59,132 nt of DNA from SKKL01 sp046543225 (GTDB lineage Bacteria; Actinomycetota; Acidimicrobiia; Acidimicrobiales; SKKL01). The stretch is from contig JBKGZW010000001.1 of NCBI GenBank assembly GCA_046543225.1, positions 1 through 59,132 on the forward strand, in the 5' to 3' direction. The notes under the pieces were generated by a model. The model was not told the DNA's origin, made no database searches, and saw only the letters and a program-made list of their open reading frames with translations. Shown here piece by piece: positions 17,209 through 25,802 of the stretch. Every line of letters begins with the position of its first letter. Positions within the stretch are counted from its first letter, which is position 1. A program made the position numbers and the translations under genes.

Positions 17209-19071
17209 GTGAGCTCGACGCAGGTCGCGACCGACCCCGGGCGGGTCCCCCTCCGCCGGCGGTACCGCCCCGACACGGTGCTCGGGTGGTGCATCGTCGC
17301 CGCACTCGCGGTGCTCGTCGGGCTGCCGCTGGTGGCGGTGCTGGCGCAGGGGGTCATCCCGGGTGTCGGTGTGGCCCCGGACTGGTCGGTGCAGCCACAG
17401 CTGCTCGCCGAGCTGTTCGATCGCCCCCTGTGGCAGCGGAGCCTCACCAACTCGATGATCCTGGCCACCGGCGCGATGGTCGTCGGCGGGGCGTTCGGCT
17501 CTGGCCTCGCGCTGCTGCGCCACACGGCTTCGTTCCCTGGCGCGCGGCTGCTCGACGTGGCCGCCTGGGTGATCCTGGTGAGCCCGTCGTTCGTGCTCGC
17601 CCAGGGGTGGGTCCTCTTCGCCTCCCCGAGCGGGGTCGCCGCCAACTCGCTCGGGCTCGACTGGGTCTCGTCGTTCGTGTTCTCGCGACCGGGGCTCGTC
17701 GTGGTGATGAGCCTCACCCAGTTCCCCCTGGCGTACCTGGCGACGGCGGCGGCGCTGCGCTGGGACGACGCGTCCTACCGTCACGCAGCATCGCTCAGCG
17801 GTGCCGGACCGCTGACGGTGCTGCGGACCGTGCGGCTCCCGCTGCTCACCCCCGCCGTGGCGTCGGGAGCGGTGCTGGTCTTCGTGGACTCGCTCGGGGA
17901 CTTCGGCCTCCCGGCCGCCCTCGCCTCGTCGTACCAGTTCCCCACCCTCCCATACTCGATCTACGCGTCGGTCCGCCAGAGCCCCGTCCAGTTCGAGCTC
18001 GCCGGGGTCCTCTCGCTGTATCTCGTCGCGATCCTCGCGGTGGCGGTGGTGATCTACCTCCGCCTCCTCGGACGATCGCGCTACGACTTCATCAGCGCGA
18101 GGGCGTCGTCGGCGCCCGCGGCCCCCGCCGCTCACCCGTGGCTCCGGACCGGACTCACGGTGCTGGTGGTGCTGGTGGTGCTCGGGATCCCCGTCGGTTC
18201 GTCGGCCCAGGTGTCGCTGTCGCACTCGATCTCGGGAGGGCTCACTGCGGAGAACTTCACGCTCGACCACTACGTCGAGGTCTTCGACGGGAGCGGACGG
18301 ATGATGGAAGGCGCAGTCCACTCGCTCACCATCGCCGCCAGCGCCGCGCTGTTGACCACCGTGCTCGGGTTCGCCATCGCGGTGCTCATCACCTTCACCG
18401 GGTTCCGAGGCCGCGGCCTGATCGATCTGGCCGGGACGGCCACGCTCGCGATCCCGGGCATCGTCCTCGCTGTCGGCTACATCTTCGTCTGGAACCAGCC
18501 CGTGCTCGAGCCGCTGGGGCTCGGCCTGTACGGCCGCCCCGTGCTGCTCGTGCTCGCCGCGGTCGCCTCGGCGCTCCCCATCGCCATCCGGCTCCAGCTC
18601 GGGGCACTGGCCCAGGTGCCGGGATCCTTGCTGACCGCCGCGGGGCTCAGCGGAGCTGGACTGCTCACCCGGCTGAGGACGGTGCTGGTCCCCCTCGTCG
18701 CCGCCGCGGTGGTCTCGGCGCTCGCGGCGGTCTTCGCCCTGAGCGTCTTCGACCTCGCCGCGACCACCATGCTCGCCCCGCCCAACTACGTGACGCTCCC
18801 GGTGGAGATCCTGCTGGAGTTCGACCGCGGGCGGTACGGATACGCGACGGCCGGGGCGCTCTTCGCCGCCGCCATCGTCGTGGTCGCCGCGCTCGTCGCC
18901 ACCCGGGTCGGTACCTGGCTGCTGAGCCAGGCCGGTGGGTCCCCGTCACCCGACCCGGGTCGGCGCGGCCACGACCACGACCACGACGACGACCACGAGC
19001 CCGATGACGACACCCCTCCGGGACCGGGTAGGCCGGTCCTGGTGGGATCGACCAGTGGAGGAGACCGATGA
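17209..19071 (+). CDS. Two-domain ABC transporter permease with His/Asp-rich tail
   Basis: A 620-residue permease containing two MetI-like domains in one chain, as in FbpB/SfuB. Each has an EAA-type loop: AASLSGAGPLTVLRTVRLP (about residues 194-212) and GLSGAGLLTRLRTVLVP (about 479-495). About a dozen membrane segments are evident. Uniquely, the C-terminus carries GHDHDHDDDHEPDDD at about 587-601, a likely metal-binding patch. Starts with GTG one base after the binding-protein stop; its end overlaps the ATPase start. Confidence 0.9.
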   Translation: MSSTQVATDPGRVPLRRRYRPDTVLGWCIVAALAVLVGLPLVAVLAQGVIPGVGVAPDWSVQPQLLAELFDRPLWQRSLTNSMILATGAMVVGGAFGSGLALLRHTASFPGARLLDVAAWVILVSPSFVLAQGWVLFASPSGVAANSLGLDWVSSFVFSRPGLVVVMSLTQFPLAYLATAAALRWDDASYRHAASLSGAGPLTVLRTVRLPLLTPAVASGAVLVFVDSLGDFGLPAALASSYQFPTLPYSIYASVRQSPVQFELAGVLSLYLVAILAVAVVIYLRLLGRSRYDFISARASSAPAAPAAHPWLRTGLTVLVVLVVLGIPVGSSAQVSLSHSISGGLTAENFTLDHYVEVFDGSGRMMEGAVHSLTIAASAALLTTVLGFAIAVLITFTGFRGRGLIDLAGTATLAIPGIVLAVGYIFVWNQPVLEPLGLGLYGRPVLLVLAAVASALPIAIRLQLGALAQVPGSLLTAAGLSGAGLLTRLRTVLVPLVAAAVVSALAAVFALSVFDLAATTMLAPPNYVTLPVEILLEFDRGRYGYATAGALFAAAIVVVAALVATRVGTWLLSQAGGSPSPDPGRRGHDHDHDDDHEPDDDTPPGPGRPVLVGSTSGGDR

Positions 19072-20216
19072 CGAGGAGTGGTGCCGCTCCCGTGCGGCTG
19101 CGCGACCTCACCCGGCGCTACGAGCGCGACCGTGCGGCTCTGGACGGGGTGAGCGTCGACATCGAGCCCGGGAAGACCCTCGGCGTCCTCGGGCCTTCGG
19201 GGTGCGGGAAGTCGACCCTGCTGCGGCTCATCGCGGGCGTCGAGTTGCCCGACGAGGGGACGGTGACCGTCGCCGGTCACCTGCTGTCGAGCCCGGGCAA
19301 TGCGGTCCCTCCGGAGCGACGACGGGTCAACATGGTGTTCCAGGACTACGCGCTTTGGCCCCACCTCACCGTGCGCGACATCATCGGCTACGGGCTCAGG
19401 GTGGGGACCAACCGCACCTCGGCCCGTGCCCGGGCATCCCGGGTCGACGAGCTGATGGCACTGCTCCACCTCGAGGGCCTGGAGAACCGCAGACCAGCGG
19501 AGATCTCAGGGGGTCAGCAGCAGCGGGTCGCGATCGCACGAGCGCTGGCGACCTCCCCGGATCTGCTCCTGTTCGACGAGCCGCTCTCGAACCTGGACAG
19601 CCAGCTGCGGTCCGAGATGCGCGAGGAGCTCGCACTGCTCCTCGGGTCCCTCGGCACCACCGCGGTCTATGTGACCCACGACGTCACCGAGGCGCTGGCG
19701 CTCGCAGACCACATCCTGGTCCTGCACGAGGGCCGCGCCGTGCAGCACGACACCCCCCGCGGGGTGTTCACGCGCCCGCGGTCGGGATGGGTGGCGGGTC
19801 TCGCCGGGTTCTCGTCGGTGGTCGAGCTCGACCGCGCCGAGGCGACGGCAGACGGCCTGGTGCGGGGCGCCGTCGGGGCCGTCGAGATCGCAGGCCGGGA
19901 CTGTGGGCGCGACCGGTACGCCAGCTCGGATGTCCCCGCCGCCTACGTGCACCCGGACGCGGTGCGGCTCGTAGAGCCCGAGGGTGAAGGAGCGGCGACG
20001 GTGGTCTCCAGCGTCTTCGAAGGGCGCTCGCACCGCACCCGGGTCGATCTCGGCCGCGGCCGGACGGTGGTCACGACCACGGCACGGGAGCACGCGGTCG
20101 GCGAGCGGATCGACGTCTCGATCGATCCCGACGCCGTGGTGGTGTTCGGTGCCGGAACCGAGTCAGGAGGAGCAGATGGAGGAGTTGGACCCGACGTGCG
20201 CGACGTCGTCGCGTGA
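19068..20216 (+). CDS. ABC transporter ATP-binding protein
   Basis: A 382-residue FbpC/PotA-like ATPase: Walker A GPSGCGKST, signature ISGGQQQRVAIARAL, Walker B LLLFDEPLSNLD, switch histidine in VYVTHDVTEAL, then a C-terminal TOBE-like regulatory domain with EGRSHRTRVDLGRGRTVV. It powers the upstream permease. ATG overlaps the permease stop by four bases; its 3' end overlaps the following gene by 41 bases. Confidence 0.93.
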   Translation: MTRSGAAPVRLRDLTRRYERDRAALDGVSVDIEPGKTLGVLGPSGCGKSTLLRLIAGVELPDEGTVTVAGHLLSSPGNAVPPERRRVNMVFQDYALWPHLTVRDIIGYGLRVGTNRTSARARASRVDELMALLHLEGLENRRPAEISGGQQQRVAIARALATSPDLLLFDEPLSNLDSQLRSEMREELALLLGSLGTTAVYVTHDVTEALALADHILVLHEGRAVQHDTPRGVFTRPRSGWVAGLAGFSSVVELDRAEATADGLVRGAVGAVEIAGRDCGRDRYASSDVPAAYVHPDAVRLVEPEGEGAATVVSSVFEGRSHRTRVDLGRGRTVVTTTAREHAVGERIDVSIDPDAVVVFGAGTESGGADGGVGPDVRDVVA

Positions 20217-20703
20217 TGGGATCCTCATGGTCTTCACGGGTGAGGGATGGGGAAAGTCGGCTGCGGCGATCGGCTACTCGATCAGGGCCCGGGGGATGGG
20301 ATGGGCCACGACGATGGTCCAGTTCCTGAAGGGTGGTTCGTGGAACGCGGCCGAGATCTCGGCCACCGAACGAATGGGCATCGACTGGCCGGTGCTCTCG
20401 TCGCGACTCACCTGGGCGCCGCGCGATCTCCGAGGGCTCAGCGATCGGGCCTGGGAGCACGCGGCCGGTGCGCTGGAAGGCCCCGGGCCGGCGCTGGTCG
20501 TGCTCGACGAGCTGAGCCATGCCATCGATGGCGGCTGGCTCGACCTCGGTCGGGTGACCAGCGGGCTCGAGTCCAGAGCGCGGCAGGTCAGCGTCATCAT
20601 CACCGGAGCCGACGTCCAGGACGAGCTGTGCGACCTGGCCGACACGGTGACGACCTTCGAGCGCTCCAAGCATCTCGCGAAGAAGGGGGTCCTTGGCCCG
20701 TGA
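20176..20703 (+). CDS. CobO/BtuR-like ATP:corrinoid adenosyltransferase homologue
   Basis: A 175-residue protein aligning along its length with BtuR/CobO: P-loop TGEGWGKSAA (family TGxGKGKTTAA), VQFLKGG, LTWAPRDLRG, VVLDELSHAI, SVIITGADV and LADTVTTFERSKH. The P-loop keeps Lys and Ser but has Trp where CobO has Lys, and the terminal corrinoid-lid residues differ, so substrate may have changed. CobO adenosylates cobinamide/cobyrinate. AGGAGG (20165-20170) precedes the ATG. Placement inside a transporter operon suggests it acts on what is imported, or signals its availability. Confidence 0.75.
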   Translation: MEELDPTCATSSRDGILMVFTGEGWGKSAAAIGYSIRARGMGWATTMVQFLKGGSWNAAEISATERMGIDWPVLSSRLTWAPRDLRGLSDRAWEHAAGALEGPGPALVVLDELSHAIDGGWLDLGRVTSGLESRARQVSVIITGADVQDELCDLADTVTTFERSKHLAKKGVLGP

Positions 20704-21137
20704 CGGCGGTCTCATCGGCGTGTTCGGACGACGGCCGGGACCCGCGCGGGGGAAGGTCGGTGGTGGCTGCAGGGGGCCTGGTGCTGCGTCCGGCACTGAC
20801 CGGGCACGAGGTCATGCTGGTCCACCGGGTCCGCTACCGGGACTGGTCGTTCCCGAAGGGAAAGGTGGAGCGCGGCGAGACCGCGGCGCAGGCCGCGCTC
20901 CGCGAGGTGCGCGAGGAGACGGCACTGCGCTGCGAGCTGGCCGCCTATCTCGGTACCGTGACCTACCTCGACGAGGCGGCGAGCCCGAAGCTGGCCCACT
21001 ACTGGGTGATGACGGTGGTGGGGGCCGACCCCTTCGTTCCCGACGACGAGATCGCCGACCGGCGTTGGTTCTCGATCCCCCGCGCCGCGGAGGTCCTCAC
21101 CCGAGGCGTCGACCGCGGCCTGCTCCGCTCGATCTGA
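20700..21137 (+). CDS. NUDIX hydrolase, MutT/Ap4A-hydrolase-like
   Basis: A 145-residue NUDIX protein: AAGGLVLRP, VHRVRYRDWSFPKGKVE and the NUDIX box GKVERGETAAQAALREVREE. It resembles the NUDIX half of mycobacterial MutT1 but lacks the phosphoglycerate-mutase-like C-terminal domain. Likely substrates are oxidised nucleotides or dinucleoside polyphosphates. GTG at 20700 overlaps the upstream stop (GTGA), so it is translated with the CobO-like gene. Confidence 0.88.
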   Translation: MTAVSSACSDDGRDPRGGRSVVAAGGLVLRPALTGHEVMLVHRVRYRDWSFPKGKVERGETAAQAALREVREETALRCELAAYLGTVTYLDEAASPKLAHYWVMTVVGADPFVPDDEIADRRWFSIPRAAEVLTRGVDRGLLRSI

Positions 21138-21206
21138 GGCCCGGCCCGGTTCGACTGACCGCCGACCGACCCCCGGCCGGGTCCCGCGACGTGGGAAGCT
21201 CGCCGG

Positions 21207-21578
21207 GTGCTGGTGGTCGACGCCGCGAACGTGATCGGATCCCGCCCCGACGGGTGGTGGCGCGACCGTGCGGGTGCGGCGGCACGCTTCGTCGGCCGGG
21301 TGGCCGCCGCGCTGCAGGCAGGGGACCTCGACCCGCCGGTGATCGTCGTGCTGGAGGGACGCTCCCGCGAGGCGGTCTCTGCGGGCGCCACCGACGTCGA
21401 CGGCCTCGAGGTCGTCCACGCGCCGGGCGAGGGCGACGACACGATCGTCGAGGTGACGGGCTCCGGCGAGGAGGCGACGGTGGTCACCGCCGACCGGGCG
21501 CTCGCCGACCGGGTACGGGCCGTCGACGCGCAGGTCGTTGGGCCCCGCTGGCTCCGGTCGCGGCTCGTCGACGGGTAG
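21207..21578 (+). CDS. NYN-domain (YacP-like) putative ribonuclease
   Basis: A 123-residue protein starting VLVVDAANVIGSRPDGWW, with acidic residues in DDTIVEV and VTADRAL, the layout of compact NYN/PIN-fold nucleases. These cleave RNA with metal ions bound by conserved aspartates. GTG start without a clear SD. It stands alone between the NUDIX gene and a diguanylate cyclase. Confidence 0.72.
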   Translation: MLVVDAANVIGSRPDGWWRDRAGAAARFVGRVAAALQAGDLDPPVIVVLEGRSREAVSAGATDVDGLEVVHAPGEGDDTIVEVTGSGEEATVVTADRALADRVRAVDAQVVGPRWLRSRLVDG

Positions 21579-21707
21579 GTGTCCGGGTCCCACCGGCTCG
21601 GTCGGGCACGACGGCTCACAGCACCGCGACGACAGCTGAACTTACCTTCGAGTAGACCTCGATCGGATTGTTGCGCTGCCGATCAGATAGTGGTGAGGGA
21701 CGCACGA

Positions 21708-23747
21708 GTGGGGGAGTCGACGCAGCGACAGGTCAACCCCACGATCGCGCGGGCGGTGCTGGGGTACGTCGAGACCGCGCTCGGCCCCGAGGGGCTCGTC
21801 GAGCTGACCCGGCACCTGGCAGGCTCTCCCGAGATCGACGAGCTCGCTCGCACCGACCGCTGGTGGAGCCGGGAGGAGTTCACCGAGCTCGCCACCGCCG
21901 CCTTCGAGGTGACCGGCGACATCGACCTCGGACGCAGAGTCGGCGAACAGACCTTTCGCGACACCCTTGGTGGCAGCGTCGCCGAGCTGATCGAGTCCTG
22001 TGGCACCACAGAGGTCGCGTGCACGGTGATGGCCGACTACTCGTCGCGCATGTCGGTCGGCCGGACCATGACCGTGGTCGAGTCGTCGGACTCCCACGTC
22101 CTCATCGAGGGCAGGTATGGCGACGGGGTCACACCGGACCGCTTCTCCTGTGGATTCACCGCGGGCTACTTCGCCTCGCTGCCCGCCCTGTTCGGCAATC
22201 TCGGGACCTCGGCCGAGGTGGAGTGCCAGGGTCGAGGCGCGCCCGCCTGCCGGTTCCGCATCGCCTGGCGCCCCGATCCGAGCCGCACCCACGACGACGC
22301 ACCCGAGAAGCGCGCGGTACAGGGTGCGACCATGCTGGAACAGCTCGAGGCGCAACACGCCCTGTCCGCTCATCTCGTCGATGCCCACGAGCTCGACGAG
22401 GTGCTCGACCGCGTCGTGACCAACGTCGGACTCACCGTCGGCGCGCCCCAGTACGTGCTCGCCGTCCGACTCGCAGCCGACGGCGAGCGGATGGTCCATC
22501 AGGTGGGCTTCGAGGGCAACGATGCCGAGATCCTCATCGACATGCTCGAGGCAGGGGAGCGGTTGGGCGAGCAGTACGTGGTCGTGAAGGTCCGCCACGG
22601 CGACCACACCTATGGTCACCTCGTGGCCGGGTTTCCCCCCGGCGCGACCGGCTCGGCCGTCGACCAACGGGTGCTGCGCTCCTACGCGCGGTACGCGGGA
22701 TCCGCCATCCAGATCGTGGCTGCCCTCGACTCGGCGCGCCGTGACCGCGACACCTCCGAGGCGCTGCTCGACTTCGCCTCGGCCCTCGCCCGAGCCGGCG
22801 ACACGGTGACCGTCGCCCGCAACCTCTGCATCGCGCTGCCCGCCGCATCGGCGTGTGACGTGGCGACGGTCTGGCTGTTCGACTCGATCAGAGGGGTCGT
22901 GCGGCTGGCCGATGCCCGAGACGCTGCTGGCCAGGAGCTCGCGTCCGGCACCGAGTTCGCCTCGGTCGACCTGGCCACCTACCTCAACCGTGATGGTGGG
23001 CTCCGTGAGCCCTTCCTGCTGGAGAGCAACGAGATCTCCGATCGACTCGTGCCGGCGATCGGTTCGGATGGCGCCAGCGAGGTGGCCGTCATCCCCATCA
23101 CCAACGGCGAGGCGGTCATCGGTGTGGCGACCGCTGCCTTCGCTCGACCGCTCGGGCGATCCAGGTCTGACATGATGGCTCGACTGGCAGGCCTGGCCGA
23201 TCAGGCCGTCACCGCGTTCGAGAACGCTCGACTGGTGGAGCAGATGCGACACCGGGCGCTGCACGATGATCTCACCGGCCTGCCGAACCGGATGCTGGCC
23301 GAGGACCGGGGCCGGCTCGCCCTCGCTCGACGCGAGCGCAGCGGCGAGCAGGTGGCGGTGCTGTTCGTCGACATCGACGACTTCAAGGACATCAACGACA
23401 GCCTGGGCCACGCCGCGGGCGACGAGCTGCTGCGACAGGTCGCCGCCCGCTTGACCGGCCAGCTCCGGGCCACCGACACCTGCGCCAGGATCGGAGGGGA
23501 CGAGTTCATCGTGATCGCCACCGGCCCCCCGAGCTCGGGTGGCGTCGAGGGCGTCGGGGCGCGCCTGGTGGAGGCGCTGCAGGAGCCGTTCGTCCTCGAC
23601 GGCCGTCCTCACCACCTCACGGCCAGCATCGGGATCGCCCAAGCCGGGGACCCGGAGACCACCTTCGAGGCGCTGGTCCGCCGCGCCGATGCCGCCATGT
23701 ACGTCGCGAAGGACTCCGGAAAGGCCAGGTTCGTACGCTCGGGGTAG
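21708..23747 (+). CDS. Diguanylate cyclase with V4R-like and GAF sensor domains
   Basis: A 679-residue cytosolic protein. An N-terminal sensor region ends with VECQGRGAPACRFRIAW, characteristic of V4R small-molecule-binding domains; two GAF-like regions follow, then a GGDEF domain with RALHDDLTGLPNR, VDIDDFKDINDSLGH and the active GGDEF motif. RATD five residues before it is an I-site for product inhibition. It should make c-di-GMP. GTG at 21708 is preferred because GAGGGA lies 7 bases upstream; GTG at 21690 or 21693 are alternatives. Confidence 0.88.
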   Translation: MGESTQRQVNPTIARAVLGYVETALGPEGLVELTRHLAGSPEIDELARTDRWWSREEFTELATAAFEVTGDIDLGRRVGEQTFRDTLGGSVAELIESCGTTEVACTVMADYSSRMSVGRTMTVVESSDSHVLIEGRYGDGVTPDRFSCGFTAGYFASLPALFGNLGTSAEVECQGRGAPACRFRIAWRPDPSRTHDDAPEKRAVQGATMLEQLEAQHALSAHLVDAHELDEVLDRVVTNVGLTVGAPQYVLAVRLAADGERMVHQVGFEGNDAEILIDMLEAGERLGEQYVVVKVRHGDHTYGHLVAGFPPGATGSAVDQRVLRSYARYAGSAIQIVAALDSARRDRDTSEALLDFASALARAGDTVTVARNLCIALPAASACDVATVWLFDSIRGVVRLADARDAAGQELASGTEFASVDLATYLNRDGGLREPFLLESNEISDRLVPAIGSDGASEVAVIPITNGEAVIGVATAAFARPLGRSRSDMMARLAGLADQAVTAFENARLVEQMRHRALHDDLTGLPNRMLAEDRGRLALARRERSGEQVAVLFVDIDDFKDINDSLGHAAGDELLRQVAARLTGQLRATDTCARIGGDEFIVIATGPPSSGGVEGVGARLVEALQEPFVLDGRPHHLTASIGIAQAGDPETTFEALVRRADAAMYVAKDSGKARFVRSG

Positions 23748-23836
23748 CCGCAGGTGGTCGAGCACCCCGTGGGCTGGCTGAGTAGCGTCGGGGCCACGAA
23801 CCTCACGACCGAGTACGCGGCACAGGAGAGGACGAG

Positions 23837-25489
23837 ATGACCACCACCCACGGAGGGCGACTGGCGGCGATGGCGCTCAAGGCGGCGGGGGTCGAGTGCG
23901 TGTTCACCCTCTCCGGCGGCCATGTCATGGCGATCTACGACGGTTGCCTCGACGAGGACATCCAGGTGGTCGACGTCCGCCACGAACAGGCCGCGGTGCA
24001 CGCTGCCGACGCCTGGGCCCGGCTCAACCCCGGCCGGGTGGGGGTCGCCATCCTCACCGCCGGCCCCGGGGTCACCGATGGCGTCACCGGGGTCGCCAAC
24101 GCCTGGCGGGCGAACTCGCCGGTCGTGGTCATCGGCGGCCAGGGGCCGTTCAACAACCTGCGCCGCGGTTCGCTGCAGGAGATGGACCACGTGTCGGTCA
24201 TGCGGCCGATCACCAAGTGGGCCGATGCCTGCTACCAGACCGATCGCATCGCCGAGTACCTCGAGGTGGCGATCCGTCACGCGATGTCGGGCGTGCCCGG
24301 CCCGGTGTTCCTCGAGATCCCCATGGACATCCTCGGCGGACCCGTCGACCTCGACCGCACGGTGATGCCCCGGTTCCGCGACTACCGGGTGGCCTCGGCC
24401 GCCCCGCCCGACCGGATCGAGGAGGCAGCCCGGCTGGTCGCCCTGGCCGACCGCCCCATGGTGATGGCCGGTACTGCGCTCAAGTGGTCCGAGGGCGGTC
24501 CCGCCCTGCGACGCTTCGTCGAGGCGACCAAGATCCCCTGCTTCACCAACGGCATGGGGCGCGGTCAGCTGCCGATGAGCCATCCCCAGTTCTTCAACCG
24601 CAGTCGCAAGGACGCACTGGCCGACTCCGACCTCGTGGTGCTGGCCGGCACCCCGCTCGACTTCCGCATGAAGTACGGGGCGTCCATCCCCGCCGACACC
24701 CGGCTCGTGCAGCTCGACCTCGACGAGACCCTCATCGGACAGAACCGCTCGACCGACGTGAGCCTCGTCGGCAACCTCGGGGTCAACCTCGATGCGTTGC
24801 GCGAGGCGCTGCTCGCCGGTGACGATCCGGTCGACCACTCCTCCTGGTCGCTACGCCTGCGGGCCATCGAGGACGGGGCCGAGGCCGAGCTCAACGCCCA
24901 GCTGAGCAGCGACGAGCATCCCATCGATCCGCTCCGGTTGTGTGCATCGATCGCCGAGGTGGTGCAGTCGGATCCCGACATGATCGTCATCGGCGACGGC
25001 GGCGACATCGTGGCCCAGGCATCGAAGGTCCTGCGGGTGCCCGATCGGGGTACCTGGATGGATCCCGGGCCGCTGGGCACGTTGGGGGTCGGCATGCCCT
25101 TCGCCCTCGCCGCCCAGATCGCCAACCCCGACAAGCGGGTGTTGATCGTCTACGGCGACGGCGCCTTCGGTCTCAACGGGTTCGAGTTCGACACCGCGGT
25201 CCGGTTCGGTCTCCCCATCGTCGGGGTGGTCGGCAACGACGCCGCGTGGGGCCAGATGATGCGCCCGCAGGCCATGCTCTACGGCGCCGAACGGATGGTG
25301 GCCACCGAACTCACCTACACCCGCTACGACAAGGTGGTCGAGGCCTTCGGTGGCCATGGCGAGCACGTCACCAAGCCCGGCGACATCGTCCCCGCCATCG
25401 AGCGGGCCCTCGCCTCGGGCAAGCCGGCGCTGGTCAACGTGGAGATCCGCAAGGACGTCGACGGCATGAAGGGCTCGACCTACGTCTGA
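23837..25489 (+). CDS. ThDP-dependent enzyme (acetolactate synthase / 2-hydroxyacyl-CoA lyase type)
   Basis: A 550-residue enzyme with the three ThDP domains: catalytic Glu50 in RHEQAAVHAADAWAR, the central FAD/NAD-like domain, and the ThDP motif GDGAFGLNGFEF ending NDAAWG around residue 440. Ending KDVDGMKGSTYV and overall wording resemble 2-hydroxyacyl-CoA lyase/oxalyl-CoA decarboxylase-like proteins rather than biosynthetic IlvB, and no ilvN follows. The donor substrate cannot be assigned. It is monocistronic and ends before a large hairpin. Confidence 0.8.
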   Translation: MTTTHGGRLAAMALKAAGVECVFTLSGGHVMAIYDGCLDEDIQVVDVRHEQAAVHAADAWARLNPGRVGVAILTAGPGVTDGVTGVANAWRANSPVVVIGGQGPFNNLRRGSLQEMDHVSVMRPITKWADACYQTDRIAEYLEVAIRHAMSGVPGPVFLEIPMDILGGPVDLDRTVMPRFRDYRVASAAPPDRIEEAARLVALADRPMVMAGTALKWSEGGPALRRFVEATKIPCFTNGMGRGQLPMSHPQFFNRSRKDALADSDLVVLAGTPLDFRMKYGASIPADTRLVQLDLDETLIGQNRSTDVSLVGNLGVNLDALREALLAGDDPVDHSSWSLRLRAIEDGAEAELNAQLSSDEHPIDPLRLCASIAEVVQSDPDMIVIGDGGDIVAQASKVLRVPDRGTWMDPGPLGTLGVGMPFALAAQIANPDKRVLIVYGDGAFGLNGFEFDTAVRFGLPIVGVVGNDAAWGQMMRPQAMLYGAERMVATELTYTRYDKVVEAFGGHGEHVTKPGDIVPAIERALASGKPALVNVEIRKDVDGMKGSTYV

Positions 25490-25514
25490 GCGCTGAAATG
25501 GCCGCGCCGCCCAC

Positions 25515-25563
25515 GTTCTGTGAAGAGTTCCCAACCCATGCGGTGGGAAACTCTTCACAGAAC
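25515..25563. terminator. Large near-perfect inverted repeat between convergent genes
   Basis: The left arm 25515-25533 (GTTCTGTGAAGAGTTCCCA) and right arm 25544-25563 (TGGGAAACTCTTCACAGAAC) pair over 19 bp with a single bulged base and a 10-base loop. It lies between the convergent ThDP gene and the 67-residue minus-strand gene and could terminate both. Its relatively low GC for this genome and length also suit a dispersed palindromic repeat. Confidence 0.75.
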
Positions 25564-25573
25564 ACGGGGACGG

Positions 25574-25777
25574 TCAGGGGAGCGGGTCGAGGGGACCGAA
25601 CTCGAGGTCGAACCGGGGCTCGTCGGTGGGTGCGGCGACCACCTCGGCGCCGAGGTCGCGTGGCGGCTTGGGCTCGAGCACGTCGGCGACACCGAGCAAC
25701 ACGGCGGCCAGGATCGCGGCACTGGCGGGCGCCCGGGGCTCGACGATCGGGTGTCCCTGGAGGTCGTAGCGCTGCAC
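25574..25777 (-). CDS. Small hypothetical protein (67 aa)
   Basis: Begins MQRYDLQGHPIVEPRAPASA, has a short hydrophobic stretch AAILAAVLLGVADVL (about 20-34), then an acidic/proline-rich tail. It follows the ABC-2 permease gene by 25 bases on the same strand and may be the last gene of that operon. No family recognised; coding status rests on position and composition. Confidence 0.45.
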   Translation of the reverse strand: MQRYDLQGHPIVEPRAPASAAILAAVLLGVADVLEPKPPRDLGAEVVAAPTDEPRFDLEFGPLDPLP

Positions 25778-25802
25778 CCCGTCAAGGCTATCGACGTTGG
25801 TG

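Noticed and set aside
16065..20216. Firm assignment of the ABC transporter as an Fe3+ importer
   Set aside because: Architecture fits, but the paired tyrosine iron ligands of FbpA-type binding proteins are not visible and the upstream repeats hint at a phosphate-type signal.
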